A DNA stretch of 64,000 nucleotides from Alphaproteobacteria bacterium (GTDB lineage: Bacteria; Pseudomonadota; Alphaproteobacteria; Sphingomonadales; Kordiimonadaceae): contig JABXIS010000027.1 of NCBI GenBank assembly GCA_013372975.1, forward strand, positions 1-64,000. Direction: 5' to 3'. The position numbers and the translations under genes are program-made. Position 1 is the first letter of the stretch, and each line of letters begins with the position of its first letter. The notes beneath the pieces were generated by a model. That model did no database searches. It was not told where the DNA came from and was given only the letters and a program-made list of their open reading frames with translations. This document shows, piece by piece, positions 30,658 to 41,154 of this stretch.

Positions 30658-31257
30658 CTAACCCCTGCTCTGCAAGCGCGAGACATATCGCGCCAAAATA
30701 TCAAACTCGACATTGACAGAATCACCCGCCCTGCTGTTCCGGAAGCTGGTAACGGCTTGCGTGTGCGGGATCAGGTTGATGGAAAAACGGGTTTTAGCCC
30801 CTTCATCCTCAACGGTGTTAACTGTCAGGGAAGCGCCATCAATGGTCACACTGCCTTTTTGGGCAACAAATGCACCAAGTTCGGCTGGCACTGCGATATC
30901 CATAACAACGGATTCGCCCACCTTCTCAAAACGAACAATGTCGCCTACACAGTCTACATGCCCGGTCACGATATGGCCGCCCATTTCGTCACCCAACTTC
31001 AGGGACCGTTCAAGATTGATCTCGCTACCTGCCTGCCAGTCCTGCAGGTTGGTCACCCGCAGACTTTCAGCCGACACATCGACAGAGAACCAGCCATCAT
31101 TTTTATCTGTCACTGTCAGGCAAACACCAGAGCAAGCAATTGACGCACCAATTTCGACAGTTTTCATGTCGAAGCTGGTTTCGATAACGAACCGCTTGTC
31201 GCTATCGCCCTCCACAGACCGCACTCGGCCTACATCTGTAACAATTCCGGTAAACAT
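30658..31257 (-). CDS. ribE: riboflavin synthase subunit alpha
   Basis: A 199-residue enzyme with two lumazine-binding repeats that dismutates 6,7-dimethyl-8-ribityllumazine to riboflavin. It begins with the hallmark MFTGIVTDVG, has IACSGVCLTV in the first repeat and GSVTIDGASLTVN in the second. Lies nine bases after ribD and four bases before the start of ribBX. Confidence 0.96.
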   Translation of the reverse strand: MFTGIVTDVGRVRSVEGDSDKRFVIETSFDMKTVEIGASIACSGVCLTVTDKNDGWFSVDVSAESLRVTNLQDWQAGSEINLERSLKLGDEMGGHIVTGHVDCVGDIVRFEKVGESVVMDIAVPAELGAFVAQKGSVTIDGASLTVNTVEDEGAKTRFSINLIPHTQAVTSFRNSRAGDSVNVEFDILARYVSRLQSRG

Positions 31258-31266
31258 GCGCCTGAG

Positions 31267-32346
31267 TTACTCCGCCTTCGAATAGGATGCAAGCATATCC
31301 GGCCCCAATTGCCGAACTGATTTGAGATTAAAGTGGGGCGCATTTGCCAATGAGGCAAGGTCGAGCGTACCAATTGCCGCACGGCCATCACCACCAAGCG
31401 CCAATCCAGCCTGAAAATGCTCGATGGCGTCCGCCAGACCAGCCTTCAAAAAAGAGGCATGAACCTGCCCTCCGCCTTCCACCAGAATTCTTGTGAGCCC
31501 GCGTTCTGCAAGCTTGTTCAAAACTACAGGAAGGTCGCGTGTGGCGCCGGGCACCAGTTCAACACCCATTTTTTCAAGCGCCTGTTCTTTCGTTGTGTCG
31601 CGTTTGGTATGAAACACAATCGCACCTTGCCGCGCCACTTTATGGTCGGGCGTAATTCGGAAGCTGCCATCCAGTATGATAGGTGTAGGCGAGCGGTCAT
31701 TCAGGCCAGGGACCCTGCAATCAAGCGCCGGATCATCTGCAATCAGCGTTCCGCTTCCCACAAGAATACCGTCATATTGTGCGCGCAGCATATGCCCAAA
31801 TTGGCGGGCCTCCCCGCTGGTTATCCACTTGCTTTCCCCCGATGCCAGCGCTATGCGCCCATCAAGGGAGCTGGCCAGCTTCAGTGCAATCAGCGGTCTG
31901 CCTTGATTTACCTTGCTGAGGAAACCTCTATTCAGCTCATAGGCGGAATCAGCCATAGCACCGACTTCTACATCAATTCCTGCAGCCTCCAGCATTTCGA
32001 CCCCTTTACCGGAAACACGCGGATCTGGGTCCTTGATGGCAACTACGCAGCGCGCAACCTGCGCATCGATCAAGGCCTGGGCACAAGGCGGTGTTTTTCC
32101 TGTATGGGCACAAGGTTCCAGCGTCACATAAGCGGTTGCGCCAACCGCCGCATCGCCTGCGGCTGCAAGGGCAACTGTTTCTGCGTGGGGGCGGCCGCCT
32201 GGGTGCGTCCAACCGCGCCCTACAACACTGCCTTCTTTCACAAGGATACATCCAACGGCAGGATTGGGGGCCACAACGCCAAGGCCGCGCCGGGCAAGCC
32301 CGAGCGCGGCGCTCATAAACTTCAAATCTTGATTTGTTACAGCCAC
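31267..32346 (-). CDS. ribD: bifunctional diaminohydroxyphosphoribosylaminopyrimidine deaminase / reductase
   Basis: A 359-residue two-domain riboflavin enzyme. The deaminase half has the zinc site HAETVAL and EPCAHTGKTPPCA. The reductase half has LKLASSLDGRIA and the NADPH site VEGGGQVHASFL. Start is GTG 32346 with AGGA upstream. It follows nrdR closely, an arrangement common in proteobacteria, and is the first rib gene of the operon. Confidence 0.95.
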   Translation of the reverse strand: MAVTNQDLKFMSAALGLARRGLGVVAPNPAVGCILVKEGSVVGRGWTHPGGRPHAETVALAAAGDAAVGATAYVTLEPCAHTGKTPPCAQALIDAQVARCVVAIKDPDPRVSGKGVEMLEAAGIDVEVGAMADSAYELNRGFLSKVNQGRPLIALKLASSLDGRIALASGESKWITSGEARQFGHMLRAQYDGILVGSGTLIADDPALDCRVPGLNDRSPTPIILDGSFRITPDHKVARQGAIVFHTKRDTTKEQALEKMGVELVPGATRDLPVVLNKLAERGLTRILVEGGGQVHASFLKAGLADAIEHFQAGLALGGDGRAAIGTLDLASLANAPHFNLKSVRQLGPDMLASYSKAE

Positions 32347-32359
32347 TGGCGGTTCCTAA

Positions 32360-32842
32360 TCAGGTTTCTTCGCTGAAAACCCCATCCTCTTCCGTACCCG
32401 TCATCTTCCCAAGGAATTTCTCGAAGTCAGATGCTTCCCGGAAATTCCTGTATACTGACGCGTAGCGCACATATGCGACCTGATCCAGGCTCTCGAGCCC
32501 CTCCATTACAAGGCGACCGATCTGCTCTGAATCAATTTCGTTTTCACCCATTGATTCCAACCTGCGCACGATACCGTTGATCATACGTTCAATTCGATCC
32601 GGATCCACAGGGCGCTTACGCAGGGAAATATCCAGAGAGCGCTCAAGCTTCGTCCTGTCAAACGGCACGCGGCGACCGCTTTTCTTGATAACTGTCAACT
32701 CACGGAGTTGAACTCGTTCAAATGTAGTGAACCTTGCACCACATGCAGGACAAAACCGCCGACGCCTGATCGACGACTTATCATCTGTTGGCCGGCTATC
32801 TTTTACCTGTGTGTCTTCGTTTTGACAAAACGGACAACGCAT
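32360..32842 (-). CDS. nrdR: transcriptional repressor NrdR
   Basis: A 160-residue regulator of ribonucleotide reductase genes. An N-terminal zinc ribbon ([11 protein letters not shown] ... [12 protein letters not shown]) binds NrdR boxes and the ATP-cone ([20 protein letters not shown]) senses ATP/dATP. Length matches the family. It lies between glyA and ribD, with GGGGGC ahead of the start. Confidence 0.96.
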   Translation of the reverse strand: MRCPFCQNEDTQVKDSRPTDDKSSIRRRRFCPACGARFTTFERVQLRELTVIKKSGRRVPFDRTKLERSLDISLRKRPVDPDRIERMINGIVRRLESMGENEIDSEQIGRLVMEGLESLDQVAYVRYASVYRNFREASDFEKFLGKMTGTEEDGVFSEET

Positions 32843-32916
32843 ATCGCCCCCTACTCCCCTGATTTAGCCATTCTTGTGGTGCAGGCCCAGGGGCCCACAC
32901 CATCTTGTATCGGACC

Positions 32917-34209
32917 TTAGCCCAATTCGCTATAGATTGGGAAGCGCTCACATAGGTTTGCTACCTTTTTACGAGCCTCATCTTCCGCTGCTTCATTGTT
33001 CTCAGGGTTTGCAGCAAGGCCATCCAGTACTTCTGTGATCATATCGGCGATCTCGATGAACTCCGCTGTATCAAAGCCACGAGTTGTGCCCGCCGGAGTA
33101 CCAAGGCGAATACCAGACGTGATAAATGGCTTTTCGGGATCAAACGGCACGCCATTTTTGTTACAGGTCATGTGCGCACGTTCCAGCGCCTCGTCTGCCG
33201 CCTTACCGGTCAACCCCTTCGGGCGCAGATCAACAAGCACAACATGAGTGTCTGTACCGCCAGAGACGATATCAAAACCGTTCTCCTTCAGTCGCGCAGC
33301 AAGTGCCTTGGCATTTTCAACCACTTTCGCTGCATATTCCTTAAACTCAGGACGAAGCGCCTCGCCAAAAGCCACTGCTTTTGCAGCAATCACATGCATG
33401 AGAGGGCCACCCTGAAGGCCCGGGAATACAGCGGAGTTGATCTTCTTGGCGATATCTTCGCGGTTTGTCAGGATCATACCGCCACGTGGGCCGCGAAGTG
33501 TCTTGTGCGTGGTTGTTGTCACAACATCGGCATATTCGATCGGATTCGGATGAGCGCCACCAGCAACAAGGCCCGCAAAGTGCGCCATATCAACCATCAG
33601 CAGCGCATCAACGCTATCCGCGATTTCACGGAAGCGTTTGAAGTCAATCACGCGCGGGTAGGCAGAACCACCAGCAATGATAACACTTGGTTTATGCTCC
33701 AGCGCCATCTCAGCCACTTGATCATAATCGATGCGTGCATCTTCCCGGCGTACGCCATATTGAACCGCATTGAACCACTTACCTGACAAAGCAGGCGCCG
33801 CACCATGTGTCAGGTGCCCACCAGCATCAAGGGACATACCCATAATTGTGTCACCTGGTTTGGCTAGCGCCAGCATAACTGCACCATTTGCTTGTGCACC
33901 AGAATGAGGTTGAACGTTTACAAATTCAGCGCCAAAAAGCTGCTTTGCACGTTCAATCGCCAAATTTTCAGCAACATCTACATGATGACAACCTTGGTAG
34001 TAACGGCGACCCGGATAGCCTTCGGCATATTTATTTGTGAGCACAGAGCCCTGCGCCTCAATCACAGCGCGGCTTACAATATTCTCTGAGGCAATCAGTT
34101 CGATCTGTCCCTGCTGGCGTTCCAATTCGCCAGTAAGCGACGCCATCAGATCGGGATCAGTGTCCGCTAGGTGAGAGGAGAAAAAACCTGGTTGGGTAAA
34201 GCTGGTCAT
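32917..34209 (-). CDS. glyA: serine hydroxymethyltransferase
   Basis: A 430-residue PLP enzyme interconverting serine and glycine with tetrahydrofolate, a major source of one-carbon units. Signatures are [25 protein letters not shown], and the PLP lysine in [14 protein letters not shown]. Length is normal. Lies between rpiB and nrdR on the same strand, 45 bases after rpiB. The leader is too short for a glycine riboswitch. Confidence 0.97.
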   Translation of the reverse strand: MTSFTQPGFFSSHLADTDPDLMASLTGELERQQGQIELIASENIVSRAVIEAQGSVLTNKYAEGYPGRRYYQGCHHVDVAENLAIERAKQLFGAEFVNVQPHSGAQANGAVMLALAKPGDTIMGMSLDAGGHLTHGAAPALSGKWFNAVQYGVRREDARIDYDQVAEMALEHKPSVIIAGGSAYPRVIDFKRFREIADSVDALLMVDMAHFAGLVAGGAHPNPIEYADVVTTTTHKTLRGPRGGMILTNREDIAKKINSAVFPGLQGGPLMHVIAAKAVAFGEALRPEFKEYAAKVVENAKALAARLKENGFDIVSGGTDTHVVLVDLRPKGLTGKAADEALERAHMTCNKNGVPFDPEKPFITSGIRLGTPAGTTRGFDTAEFIEIADMITEVLDGLAANPENNEAAEDEARKKVANLCERFPIYSELG

Positions 34210-34254
34210 TGTTGTTTGTCCCTACGCACAAAAGGAAAGAAAATACTCAGTAGT

Positions 34255-34692
34255 TTAAGCGCCCAATTTGTCGACACGTCTTTGGTGTCGGCCACCTTCA
34301 AAATCAGTGTTGAGAAATGCATCAAGGCAATCCAGCGCAGTCTCAACGCCAACAAGACGTGCACCAAGAGCCAGAACATTGGCATCATTATGTTGTCTTG
34401 AGAGCTTTGCCATTAGCCCAGTCTGACAAAGAGCCGCACGAACCGCCGGGTTTCTGTTTGCCGCAATGGAAATCCCGATTCCCGAACCACAGATTAGAAC
34501 GCCCCGAGACGCCCTTCCGCTCTCAATCGCATCGCCCATGGCTTGACCAAAATCGGGATAATCAACTGATTCAGGGCCGTTAGTGCCCAAGTCCAACACG
34601 TCAAATCCACGTCCAGACAGTTCTGCCTTAAGGGTGTCTTTCAACTCCACACCAGCATGATCACAAGCGATTGCTATTGTTTCGGATGCCAT
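34255..34692 (-). CDS. rpiB: ribose-5-phosphate isomerase B
   Basis: A 145-residue RpiB/LacAB family isomerase converting ribose 5-phosphate and ribulose 5-phosphate. The opening AIACDHAGVELK and LICGSGIGISIAANR contain the active-site Asp-His and Cys residues. GAGAGG precedes the ATG. It is the first gene of the rpiB-glyA-nrdR-rib run. Confidence 0.93.
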   Translation of the reverse strand: MASETIAIACDHAGVELKDTLKAELSGRGFDVLDLGTNGPESVDYPDFGQAMGDAIESGRASRGVLICGSGIGISIAANRNPAVRAALCQTGLMAKLSRQHNDANVLALGARLVGVETALDCLDAFLNTDFEGGRHQRRVDKLGA

Positions 34693-34710
34693 TGTTGCCT
34701 CTCTGAGATA

Positions 34711-34746
34711 AGCCGCAGCTGTGACTCTGCAGCAGAAAACGCGGCT
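34711..34746 (-). other. stem-loop in the rpiB leader
   Basis: Outer arms AGCCGC (34711-34716) and GCGGCT (34741-34746) enclose a second small stem GCTG/CAGC. It lies 19 bases upstream of the rpiB start on the minus strand. It has no T-run, so it is not an evident terminator. Confidence 0.3.
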
Positions 34747-34961
34747 TGATTATCATAGATTTCGCGCCAACCCAAGAAGGCAAAGGCATCTGCAAGCAAA
34801 TTTCAGTAAATCTATAGATAAGCTTCAGTATTACTTCGATGCGATAAAATTAACCATTTATTAACAATTAAATTGTGAAAGAACAACTTTTTGATGTTGT
34901 AATCATCACAGAAATACGGCAATAAACGACCGACATTTAAGACTATTGGAGCAAATAATTA

Positions 34962-35378
34962 ATGTCGGACTATGACATAACTTCAACTTCTGGCGACATG
35001 ATGCTGGGATTGGTGACTGACATTGTTGCTGCCTATGTTAGCAATAATGAAGTCGCTTCATCAGACCTGCCAGAGGTCATCAAGACCGTACACTCGACGC
35101 TCTGCAAACTGGATGGCAACCGCTCCGGGCTCAATAGCAACCAGCAGAAACCAGCGGTACCGATCAAGAAATCCTATACCGACGACTATATTGTTTGTTT
35201 GGAGGACGGTAAAAAACTGAAGATGCTGAAACGCTATCTTCGTACACGCTTCGACATGAGCCCAGAAGATTATCGTGCTAAATGGGACCTGCCACTTGAC
35301 TATCCAATGGTTGCGCCCAACTACGCCGCAAAAAGATCTGCTTTTGCCAAGCAAATCGGCCTCGGCAAAAAGAAATAG
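34962..35378 (+). CDS. MucR/Ros family transcriptional regulator with altered zinc-finger ligands
   Basis: A 138-residue MucR-family regulator, an H-NS-like silencer of A/T-rich promoters in alphaproteobacteria. The N-terminal part carries the oligomerisation region (LVTDIVAAYVSNNEV) and the C-terminal part the DNA-binding domain (YIVCLEDGKKLKMLKRYL, then PEDYRAKWDLP and DYPMVAPNYA). Cys79 and Asp82 are kept, but the two zinc-binding His of the family are replaced by Tyr92 and Arg96. The 270-base upstream gap is very A/T-rich (35% G+C or less by eye near 34790-34890), suitable for autoregulation. Confidence 0.9.
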   Translation: MSDYDITSTSGDMMLGLVTDIVAAYVSNNEVASSDLPEVIKTVHSTLCKLDGNRSGLNSNQQKPAVPIKKSYTDDYIVCLEDGKKLKMLKRYLRTRFDMSPEDYRAKWDLPLDYPMVAPNYAAKRSAFAKQIGLGKKK

Positions 35379-35401
35379 TCTTAGCTTGTTTTGCTGACCC
35401 A

Positions 35402-35436
35402 GAAGGGCTTGTCACCTAAGTGAACAGCCCTTTTTT
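35402..35436. terminator. terminator of the MucR-like gene, overlapping the convergent gene end
   Basis: AAGGGCT and AGCCCTT arms with a second inner TCAC/GTGA stem, then a T-run on the plus strand. The left arm lies past the mucR-like stop, while the right arm lies inside the last codons of the convergent small gene. Confidence 0.75.
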
Positions 35437-35637
35437 AGTGGCTGCTGCGTTTCTGGCCTCTTTCTCAAGAACGTATTTGAGTTTTCGGACAGCGATAGTC
35501 TCGAGCTCTCGCTGACTGGCCTTGGGATCACCAACGATACTGACTTCCCGCCCCGTGCGGGTGCAAACAGCGCTTACCCGAACGACGTTCCCCACAGGTA
35601 TAAATTCTACAATGAATTCACCGGATTGGTGGGCCAT
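35416..35637 (-). CDS. small conserved hypothetical protein
   Basis: A 73-residue protein. It begins MAHQSGEFIVEFIPVGNVVRVSAVCTRTG (read in parts), a short beta-sheet-like region, then a helical, Lys-rich second half (ETIAVRKLKYVLEKEARNA). I know similar short proteins beside hemA in other alphaproteobacteria, but no function. It lies 12 bases after hemA on the same strand, so it is probably co-transcribed. Confidence 0.7.
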   Translation of the reverse strand: MAHQSGEFIVEFIPVGNVVRVSAVCTRTGREVSIVGDPKASQRELETIAVRKLKYVLEKEARNAAATKKGLFT

Positions 35638-35649
35638 GAACGGCTCCTG

Positions 35650-36867
35650 TTAGCCAACCGCGCGCTTCAGGTTCAATCGCGCCCAAACCTCGGAAAGCGC
35701 ATCAACCAATGTATCCATCACATTGTCATCATGAAGCGGGCCTGGCGTGAAGCGCAGGCGTTCCGTGCCTCTTGCAACGGTCGGATAGTTGATCGGCTGT
35801 ACGTAAATACCGTACTCATTCAAGAGAATGTCAGACACATCCTTGCAAAGCACAGGATCACCAATAAACACCGGCACGATATGGCTCTCGGATTCCATCA
35901 CTGGAAGGTTGGCCGCAGCCAACCGCGCCTTCAATTTCGCGGCGCGCTCCTGATGCTGTGCCCGCTCACTTTCGCTTGATTTCAAATGGCGAATACTGGC
36001 CAGAGCACCTGCCGCCAGAACCGGGCTGAGTGCTGTAGTGAAAATAAAACCGGAAGCATAGCTGCGAACAACGTCCACGAGCGCCTTGGACGCCGTAATA
36101 TAGCCGCCCATTACGCCAAAGGCCTTCCCGAGCGTACCTTCAATGATTGTCACACGATCGGCTACATTGTCGCGCTCTGAAACACCGCCACCACGTTTGC
36201 CGTAAAGGCCAACGGCATGCACTTCGTCAAGATAGGTCATGGCGTTATATTTGTCAGCCAGATCACAGATTGCGCCGATTGGCGCAATATCGCCGTCCAT
36301 GGAATAAACAGATTCGAATGCAATCAGCTTGGGCGCATCAGGATCAGACGCCTTGAGCAGCTCTTCAAGATGCGCCAAATCATTATGACGGAAGATATGC
36401 TTCTTCGCGCCCGAATTGCGAATGCCCTGGATCATGGATGCATGGTTCATCTCGTCGGAATAAACAATACAGCCGGGCAGCAGCTTGGCCACCGTTGAGA
36501 GCGTCGCCTCATTGGAAATGTAGCCGGACGTAAACAGAAGCGCCGCTTCCTTGCCATGCAAGTCAGCAAGCTCCTGCTCCAGGAGCACGTGATAATGGTT
36601 GGTGCCTGCGATGTTGCGCGTGCCCCCCGCTCCGGCGCCCGTTTCATCCAGCGCCTTGTGCATGGCTTCAATCACTACGGGATGCTGGCCCATGCCAAGA
36701 TAATCGTTAGAACACCAAACGGTAATTGCCCGCGCGTTGTCACCTGCGTCATGACGCAGGGCACGAGGGAAGTTCCCACGCTCTCGCGAGATGTCAGCAA
36801 AAACACGATAGCGGCCTTCTTTGCGTACGGCCTCGATTGCGTCTGCGAATATCTTTTTATAATCCAT
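35650..36867 (-). CDS. hemA: 5-aminolevulinate synthase
   Basis: A 405-residue PLP enzyme condensing glycine and succinyl-CoA to 5-aminolevulinate, the C4 entry to haem and corrin synthesis and a mark of alphaproteobacteria. Signatures are [28 protein letters not shown] and the PLP lysine in [14 protein letters not shown]. Length is normal. A good promoter lies upstream at 36899-36927. Its product feeds HemB, encoded 800 bases away. Confidence 0.96.
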   Translation of the reverse strand: MDYKKIFADAIEAVRKEGRYRVFADISRERGNFPRALRHDAGDNARAITVWCSNDYLGMGQHPVVIEAMHKALDETGAGAGGTRNIAGTNHYHVLLEQELADLHGKEAALLFTSGYISNEATLSTVAKLLPGCIVYSDEMNHASMIQGIRNSGAKKHIFRHNDLAHLEELLKASDPDAPKLIAFESVYSMDGDIAPIGAICDLADKYNAMTYLDEVHAVGLYGKRGGGVSERDNVADRVTIIEGTLGKAFGVMGGYITASKALVDVVRSYASGFIFTTALSPVLAAGALASIRHLKSSESERAQHQERAAKLKARLAAANLPVMESESHIVPVFIGDPVLCKDVSDILLNEYGIYVQPINYPTVARGTERLRFTPGPLHDDNVMDTLVDALSEVWARLNLKRAVG

Positions 36868-36898
36868 CAGGGCAGTCCATTTGATTTCAATACACCGG

Positions 36899-36927
36899 AT
36901 TGTATCGGCGCGCCCTTCTTAACGCAA
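36899..36927 (-). promoter_or_regulatory. candidate sigma-70 promoter of hemA
   Basis: On the minus strand TTGCGT (36922-36927) and TACAAT (36899-36904) with a 17-base spacer, 31 bases before the hemA start. Confidence 0.6.
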
Positions 36928-36991
36928 TGCTACATGCTACGTCTAGCGGCGAAATTGTCGCACATAGAAATCGCCTGTGTCGATTTAGACG

Positions 36992-37471
36992 TCAAAGGCC
37001 AAAATGCAATTTGTCCGACCAGAAGCGTTCAAGGTTCCGCAGATTCTTGCGCAAATTCTTGAGTTCATCATGATTGATAAGGTCATCCTGCATCAACTCT
37101 TCAAGATGTCGCTTGTAAAGCTCATCGATCAGTTCGCGTATTTCATAGCCTTTGTCGGTAAGGGAAATACGAACTGCGCGCCGATCGTAATCTGACCGTT
37201 CATGGCGCAGGTAACCCATTTCAACCAGTTTTTTCAAGTTATAGGAGACGTTCGAACCCTGATAATACCCACGGGTTTTAAGCTCGCCCGCAGTCATTTC
37301 ATGCTCACCAATATTGTGCAAGAGAAGGGCCTGCACCGGATTCAGGTCATTACTGCCGACATGCTCAAGATGGTTCTTCAACACATCGAGTAATCGCCTG
37401 TGAAGACGCTCAACCAAGGAAAGAATATCCAAAAATAGGAACTTTGGATCGTTAAAATCGTAACCGCTCAT
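36992..37471 (-). CDS. MarR family winged-helix regulator, LdtR-like
   Basis: A 159-residue MarR-family regulator with helices for dimerisation at both ends and the wHTH EMTAGELKTRGYYQGSNVSYNLKKLVEMGYL followed by the wing DYDRRAVRISLTDKG. The GYYQGSNVSYNLKKL segment matches LdtR, known from Liberibacter and rhizobia as a controller of cell-wall and osmotic genes and located beside hemB. ATG 37471 was chosen because the upstream ATG at 37504 sits inside a palindrome that is the likely operator. Confidence 0.85.
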   Translation of the reverse strand: MSGYDFNDPKFLFLDILSLVERLHRRLLDVLKNHLEHVGSNDLNPVQALLLHNIGEHEMTAGELKTRGYYQGSNVSYNLKKLVEMGYLRHERSDYDRRAVRISLTDKGYEIRELIDELYKRHLEELMQDDLINHDELKNLRKNLRNLERFWSDKLHFGL

Positions 37472-37503
37472 GGTAACCTGCCTGACTTTTCGAGAAATTT
37501 TCA

Positions 37504-37516
37504 TCGAATCTTTCGA
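37504..37516. promoter_or_regulatory. palindrome upstream of the LdtR-like gene
   Basis: Perfect palindromic arms TCGAA (37504-37508) and TTCGA (37512-37516) with a three-base centre. A related half TTTTCGAGAAA follows at 37486-37497. Position fits autoregulation and control of divergent hemB. Confidence 0.5.
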
Positions 37517-37645
37517 AAAACAATGTGATCTACAAGTCCTAACGCTTTGTTAAAGTTAAAATTTGATGGAAATCACATCTATATTTATGCCGTCTGCGAC
37601 ATTCTGCTGCAAGTGTTATCAATTTTCTGCCAAATCGTCATCGCT

Positions 37646-37673
37646 TTGACTATGATGGCATCGGTATTAGTAA
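37646..37673 (+). promoter_or_regulatory. weak candidate promoter of hemB
   Basis: TTGACT (37646-37651) followed at 16 bases by TAGTAA (37668-37673), 25 bases before the hemB start. The -10 is a poor match. Confidence 0.3.
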
Positions 37674-38687
<1,014 letters not shown>

Positions 38688-38702
38688 TAGAACAACGGCG
38701 GA

Positions 38703-39653
38703 ATGGAATCGGAAGCACAACATAAGCTTTCACACGGCAAGTTGGCCATGGGCACGGTTCAGCTTGGCCTGCCCTATGGCATTGCCAACACACACGGCCA
38801 GCCAAGTACCGACGAGGCAGCCGCACTTGTTCAAGCGGCTATTTCCTCCGGTATCACGCTTTTTGATACGGCCAGAGCATATGGCACTTCCGAACAACGG
38901 CTCGGGGCGTCCATATCAAGCGCACAGAAAAAAACGGTCACTATCAATACGAAACTTTCCCCGCTAAGCGAGCTTGAAGCAGATGCGACGGCTCCGCACG
39001 TCCGCGATGCTGTCATCGCAAGCGTTGAGGCATCTTTGAGCAATCTCGGGCTGGCTTCCCTGCCTGTGTTGCTTTTGCACCGCTGGGAGCATTTTCATGC
39101 TTATGACGGGCTGATATGGGACACACTGTTGGCATTGCAGGCATCGGGCACCATCGGCCGGCTTGGTGTTTCGGTATCTACACCTGAAGAAGCGCTGGCA
39201 GCACTCGACGTAGAAGCAATATCTTACATCCAGCTTCCCCTCAATTTATTGGACTACCGCTGGCGCGAGGCTGGTGTTGACAAGAAATCGACAGAGCGCG
39301 GCGATGTAACGATCCAGGCAAGGAGCTGCCTTTTGCAGGGATGCCTGGTTTCTGATGCAGCCCTCTGGCCTGATGTTGCCGACACTGACTGCACAAAGAT
39401 TGCCAACCTTATACAATCGATGGCTGACCAACTTGGCCGCGCCAGCAAGGCAGACCTGTGTTACGCCTATGTTCGCTCCCTTCCCTGGGTGGGCAACATT
39501 GTGGTAGGCATGGAAACAAAGGCGCAGCTTGAAGAAAACGTCACATTATTTGATACCCCATTACTGACAGCACGCCAGTTGGAGCATTTGGAGCAATCCT
39601 TTGCCGGACTTGCGAGCGAAACCCTTTTGAACCCGGCGCTGTGGCCCAAATAG
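38703..39653 (+). CDS. aldo/keto reductase
   Basis: A 316-residue TIM-barrel aldo/keto reductase. The active-site Asp-Tyr region is LFDTARAYGTSEQRLG, then LPVLLLHRW carries the active-site His and IGRLGVSVSTPEEA follows. The C-terminal part has the NADPH-binding NIVVGMETKAQLEEN. Substrate is unknown. Sits 15 bases after hemB and 11 bases before the SDR gene, so the three may be co-transcribed. Similar reductases occur in sugar-modification loci, but none is here. Confidence 0.82.
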   Translation: MESEAQHKLSHGKLAMGTVQLGLPYGIANTHGQPSTDEAAALVQAAISSGITLFDTARAYGTSEQRLGASISSAQKKTVTINTKLSPLSELEADATAPHVRDAVIASVEASLSNLGLASLPVLLLHRWEHFHAYDGLIWDTLLALQASGTIGRLGVSVSTPEEALAALDVEAISYIQLPLNLLDYRWREAGVDKKSTERGDVTIQARSCLLQGCLVSDAALWPDVADTDCTKIANLIQSMADQLGRASKADLCYAYVRSLPWVGNIVVGMETKAQLEENVTLFDTPLLTARQLEHLEQSFAGLASETLLNPALWPK

Positions 39654-39664
39654 GCGGATTTCCC

Positions 39665-40471
39665 ATGAACCCTTCAGTCGCGACATTCTCCCTTGAAAAC
39701 CGCATCATTCTCCTGACTGGTGCCGCTGGATTATTAGGCACTCCGATGGCAAGGCAGATTGCCGAAGCTGGCGCCCATGTTATCCTGAACGGCCGAAGCA
39801 AGGAGAAATTGGAAAACCTCGCAGAAGAAATCCAGTCAGCGGGCCATTCCTGTACAGTTATGGCCTTTGATGTCAGTGACGAGGCGGCGATCGACACGGC
39901 GGTCGTGGATATCACAAAAAAATTTGGCAAGTTGCACGGTATTGTCAACAACGCCTATGCAGGCCCAACCGGGAATGTTGCAAGCTCCACGCCCCAACAA
40001 ACGCGCGATAGCCTCAATTACAACATCACCATGCCCTTCTATATTGTGCAGCAATGTCTGCCGCTTTTGAAAAAGGGTAGAGAAGACGGCTTTTCCTCCG
40101 CGGTTGTGAATATTGCGTCCATGTATGGTGTGGTAAGCCCCGATCCTCGCATCTATGGGGATAGCGGTTTCAACAACCCGCCTTTTTACGGCGCGGGCAA
40201 AGCGGGCTTGATTCAGGTTACGAAATATCTGGCATGTCACCTAGCGACCGAAGGTGTGAGGGTGAACAGCATCAGCCCTGGCCCATTCCCGCCAGACCGT
40301 GCAAAAACGGACCATCCAGAGTTTTATGAAAAATTGCGCCTGAAGGTGCCAATGGAACGAACCGGCCAACCAGGGGAAATATCCGGCGCTGTTCAGTTCC
40401 TGCTCTCAGATGCGGCTAGCTTTATCACAGGCATCAATCTGCCGGTAGACGGGGGATGGACGGCAAACTAG
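39665..40471 (+). CDS. SDR family oxidoreductase
   Basis: A 268-residue classical SDR. Cofactor motif TGAAGLLGTPMA, NNAYAGP in place of NNAG, catalytic Ser/Tyr/Lys in NIASMYGVVS and FYGAGKAGLIQV, and the FabG-like ending SFITGINLPVDGGW. ATG 39665 was chosen because AGGCGG lies just upstream. NNAYAGPTGN and the SMYGVVSPDPRIY segment resemble dehydrogenases of surface-sugar or flagellin-glycan loci, but no such locus is next to it. Ends on the stop of the convergent gene. Confidence 0.85.
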   Translation: MNPSVATFSLENRIILLTGAAGLLGTPMARQIAEAGAHVILNGRSKEKLENLAEEIQSAGHSCTVMAFDVSDEAAIDTAVVDITKKFGKLHGIVNNAYAGPTGNVASSTPQQTRDSLNYNITMPFYIVQQCLPLLKKGREDGFSSAVVNIASMYGVVSPDPRIYGDSGFNNPPFYGAGKAGLIQVTKYLACHLATEGVRVNSISPGPFPPDRAKTDHPEFYEKLRLKVPMERTGQPGEISGAVQFLLSDAASFITGINLPVDGGWTAN

Positions 40472-41070
40472 GGCTGCTGCGTTTCACCTGTCTCGCCCTC
40501 ACCTGCTTCTGCCTCTTCTTTAGGCTTGGGAAATTCAACCATCATATACTGCAGGTTTTGTTTGCTGCTGCCCATCTGCCAGCGAACACCAAACTCATCA
40601 GGCTGATAATAAATTGGGGCCGTGTTACCGCTGTTTTTGTTTCGGCCAGTGCAAGAACGGCTAATCTTGCGCGCCACGCCATCGGCAAACCCCCGAAATG
40701 CCTGATCAGCCAGCGGTGTGTCGTCCGCCCAAAACAGCTCCGCAGTTTCATTGCACTGTGCATACAGGCCAATCCACATGGGCAGATTGCGCATTTCCGG
40801 GAAGTTCAAAATCAGGAAATAATGGGTCGTTACGTCTTTTACCGTAGCCAACTGGCCTTCACGACCATCAATGATATAGCCTTTAACCATCCGGCGCGCA
40901 TGTTCCCATGTATGCGGCGGACGGCCATAGAATTCAAAAATCTGGTACTTGCTGCCAGTCGCCGAGTCCGTCTGCACAGATCCAATCGGTCTTGCGACAG
41001 CTGTGCCTGTTTCGTCGACGCCTTGCATGAAGGTCATCATCACAGCCATGGTTGCACCGATAAAAGACAT
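40468..41070 (-). CDS. C-type-lectin-like domain protein, hypothetical
   Basis: A 200-residue protein. A hydrophobic N-terminus (MSFIGATMAVMMTFMQG) may be a signal peptide. Residues 40-170 match the outline of a C-type lectin-like fold by eye: HTWEHARRMVKGYIIDG, GQLATVKDVTTHYFLI, MWIGLYAQC, LFWADDTPL, and a late W. The calcium-site residues are not evident. The tail is rich in Glu, Lys and Pro. CGGAGG precedes the start. Monocistronic; overlaps the SDR stop by four bases. Confidence 0.6.
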   Translation of the reverse strand: MSFIGATMAVMMTFMQGVDETGTAVARPIGSVQTDSATGSKYQIFEFYGRPPHTWEHARRMVKGYIIDGREGQLATVKDVTTHYFLILNFPEMRNLPMWIGLYAQCNETAELFWADDTPLADQAFRGFADGVARKISRSCTGRNKNSGNTAPIYYQPDEFGVRWQMGSSKQNLQYMMVEFPKPKEEAEAGEGETGETQQP

Positions 41071-41154
41071 AGAACCTCCGCTCGCTTCTGTAACAGTTCG
41101 TTTTATGTGCCACAGAATTATAGCAAAGGGAACGCTGTATGGCAGATGAACGGA

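Noticed and set aside
32346..32360. FMN riboswitch before ribD
   Set aside because: The gap between nrdR and ribD is 13 bases; no leader exists.
34210..34254. glycine riboswitch before glyA
   Set aside because: Only 45 bases lie between rpiB and glyA, too short, and no riboswitch motif is seen.
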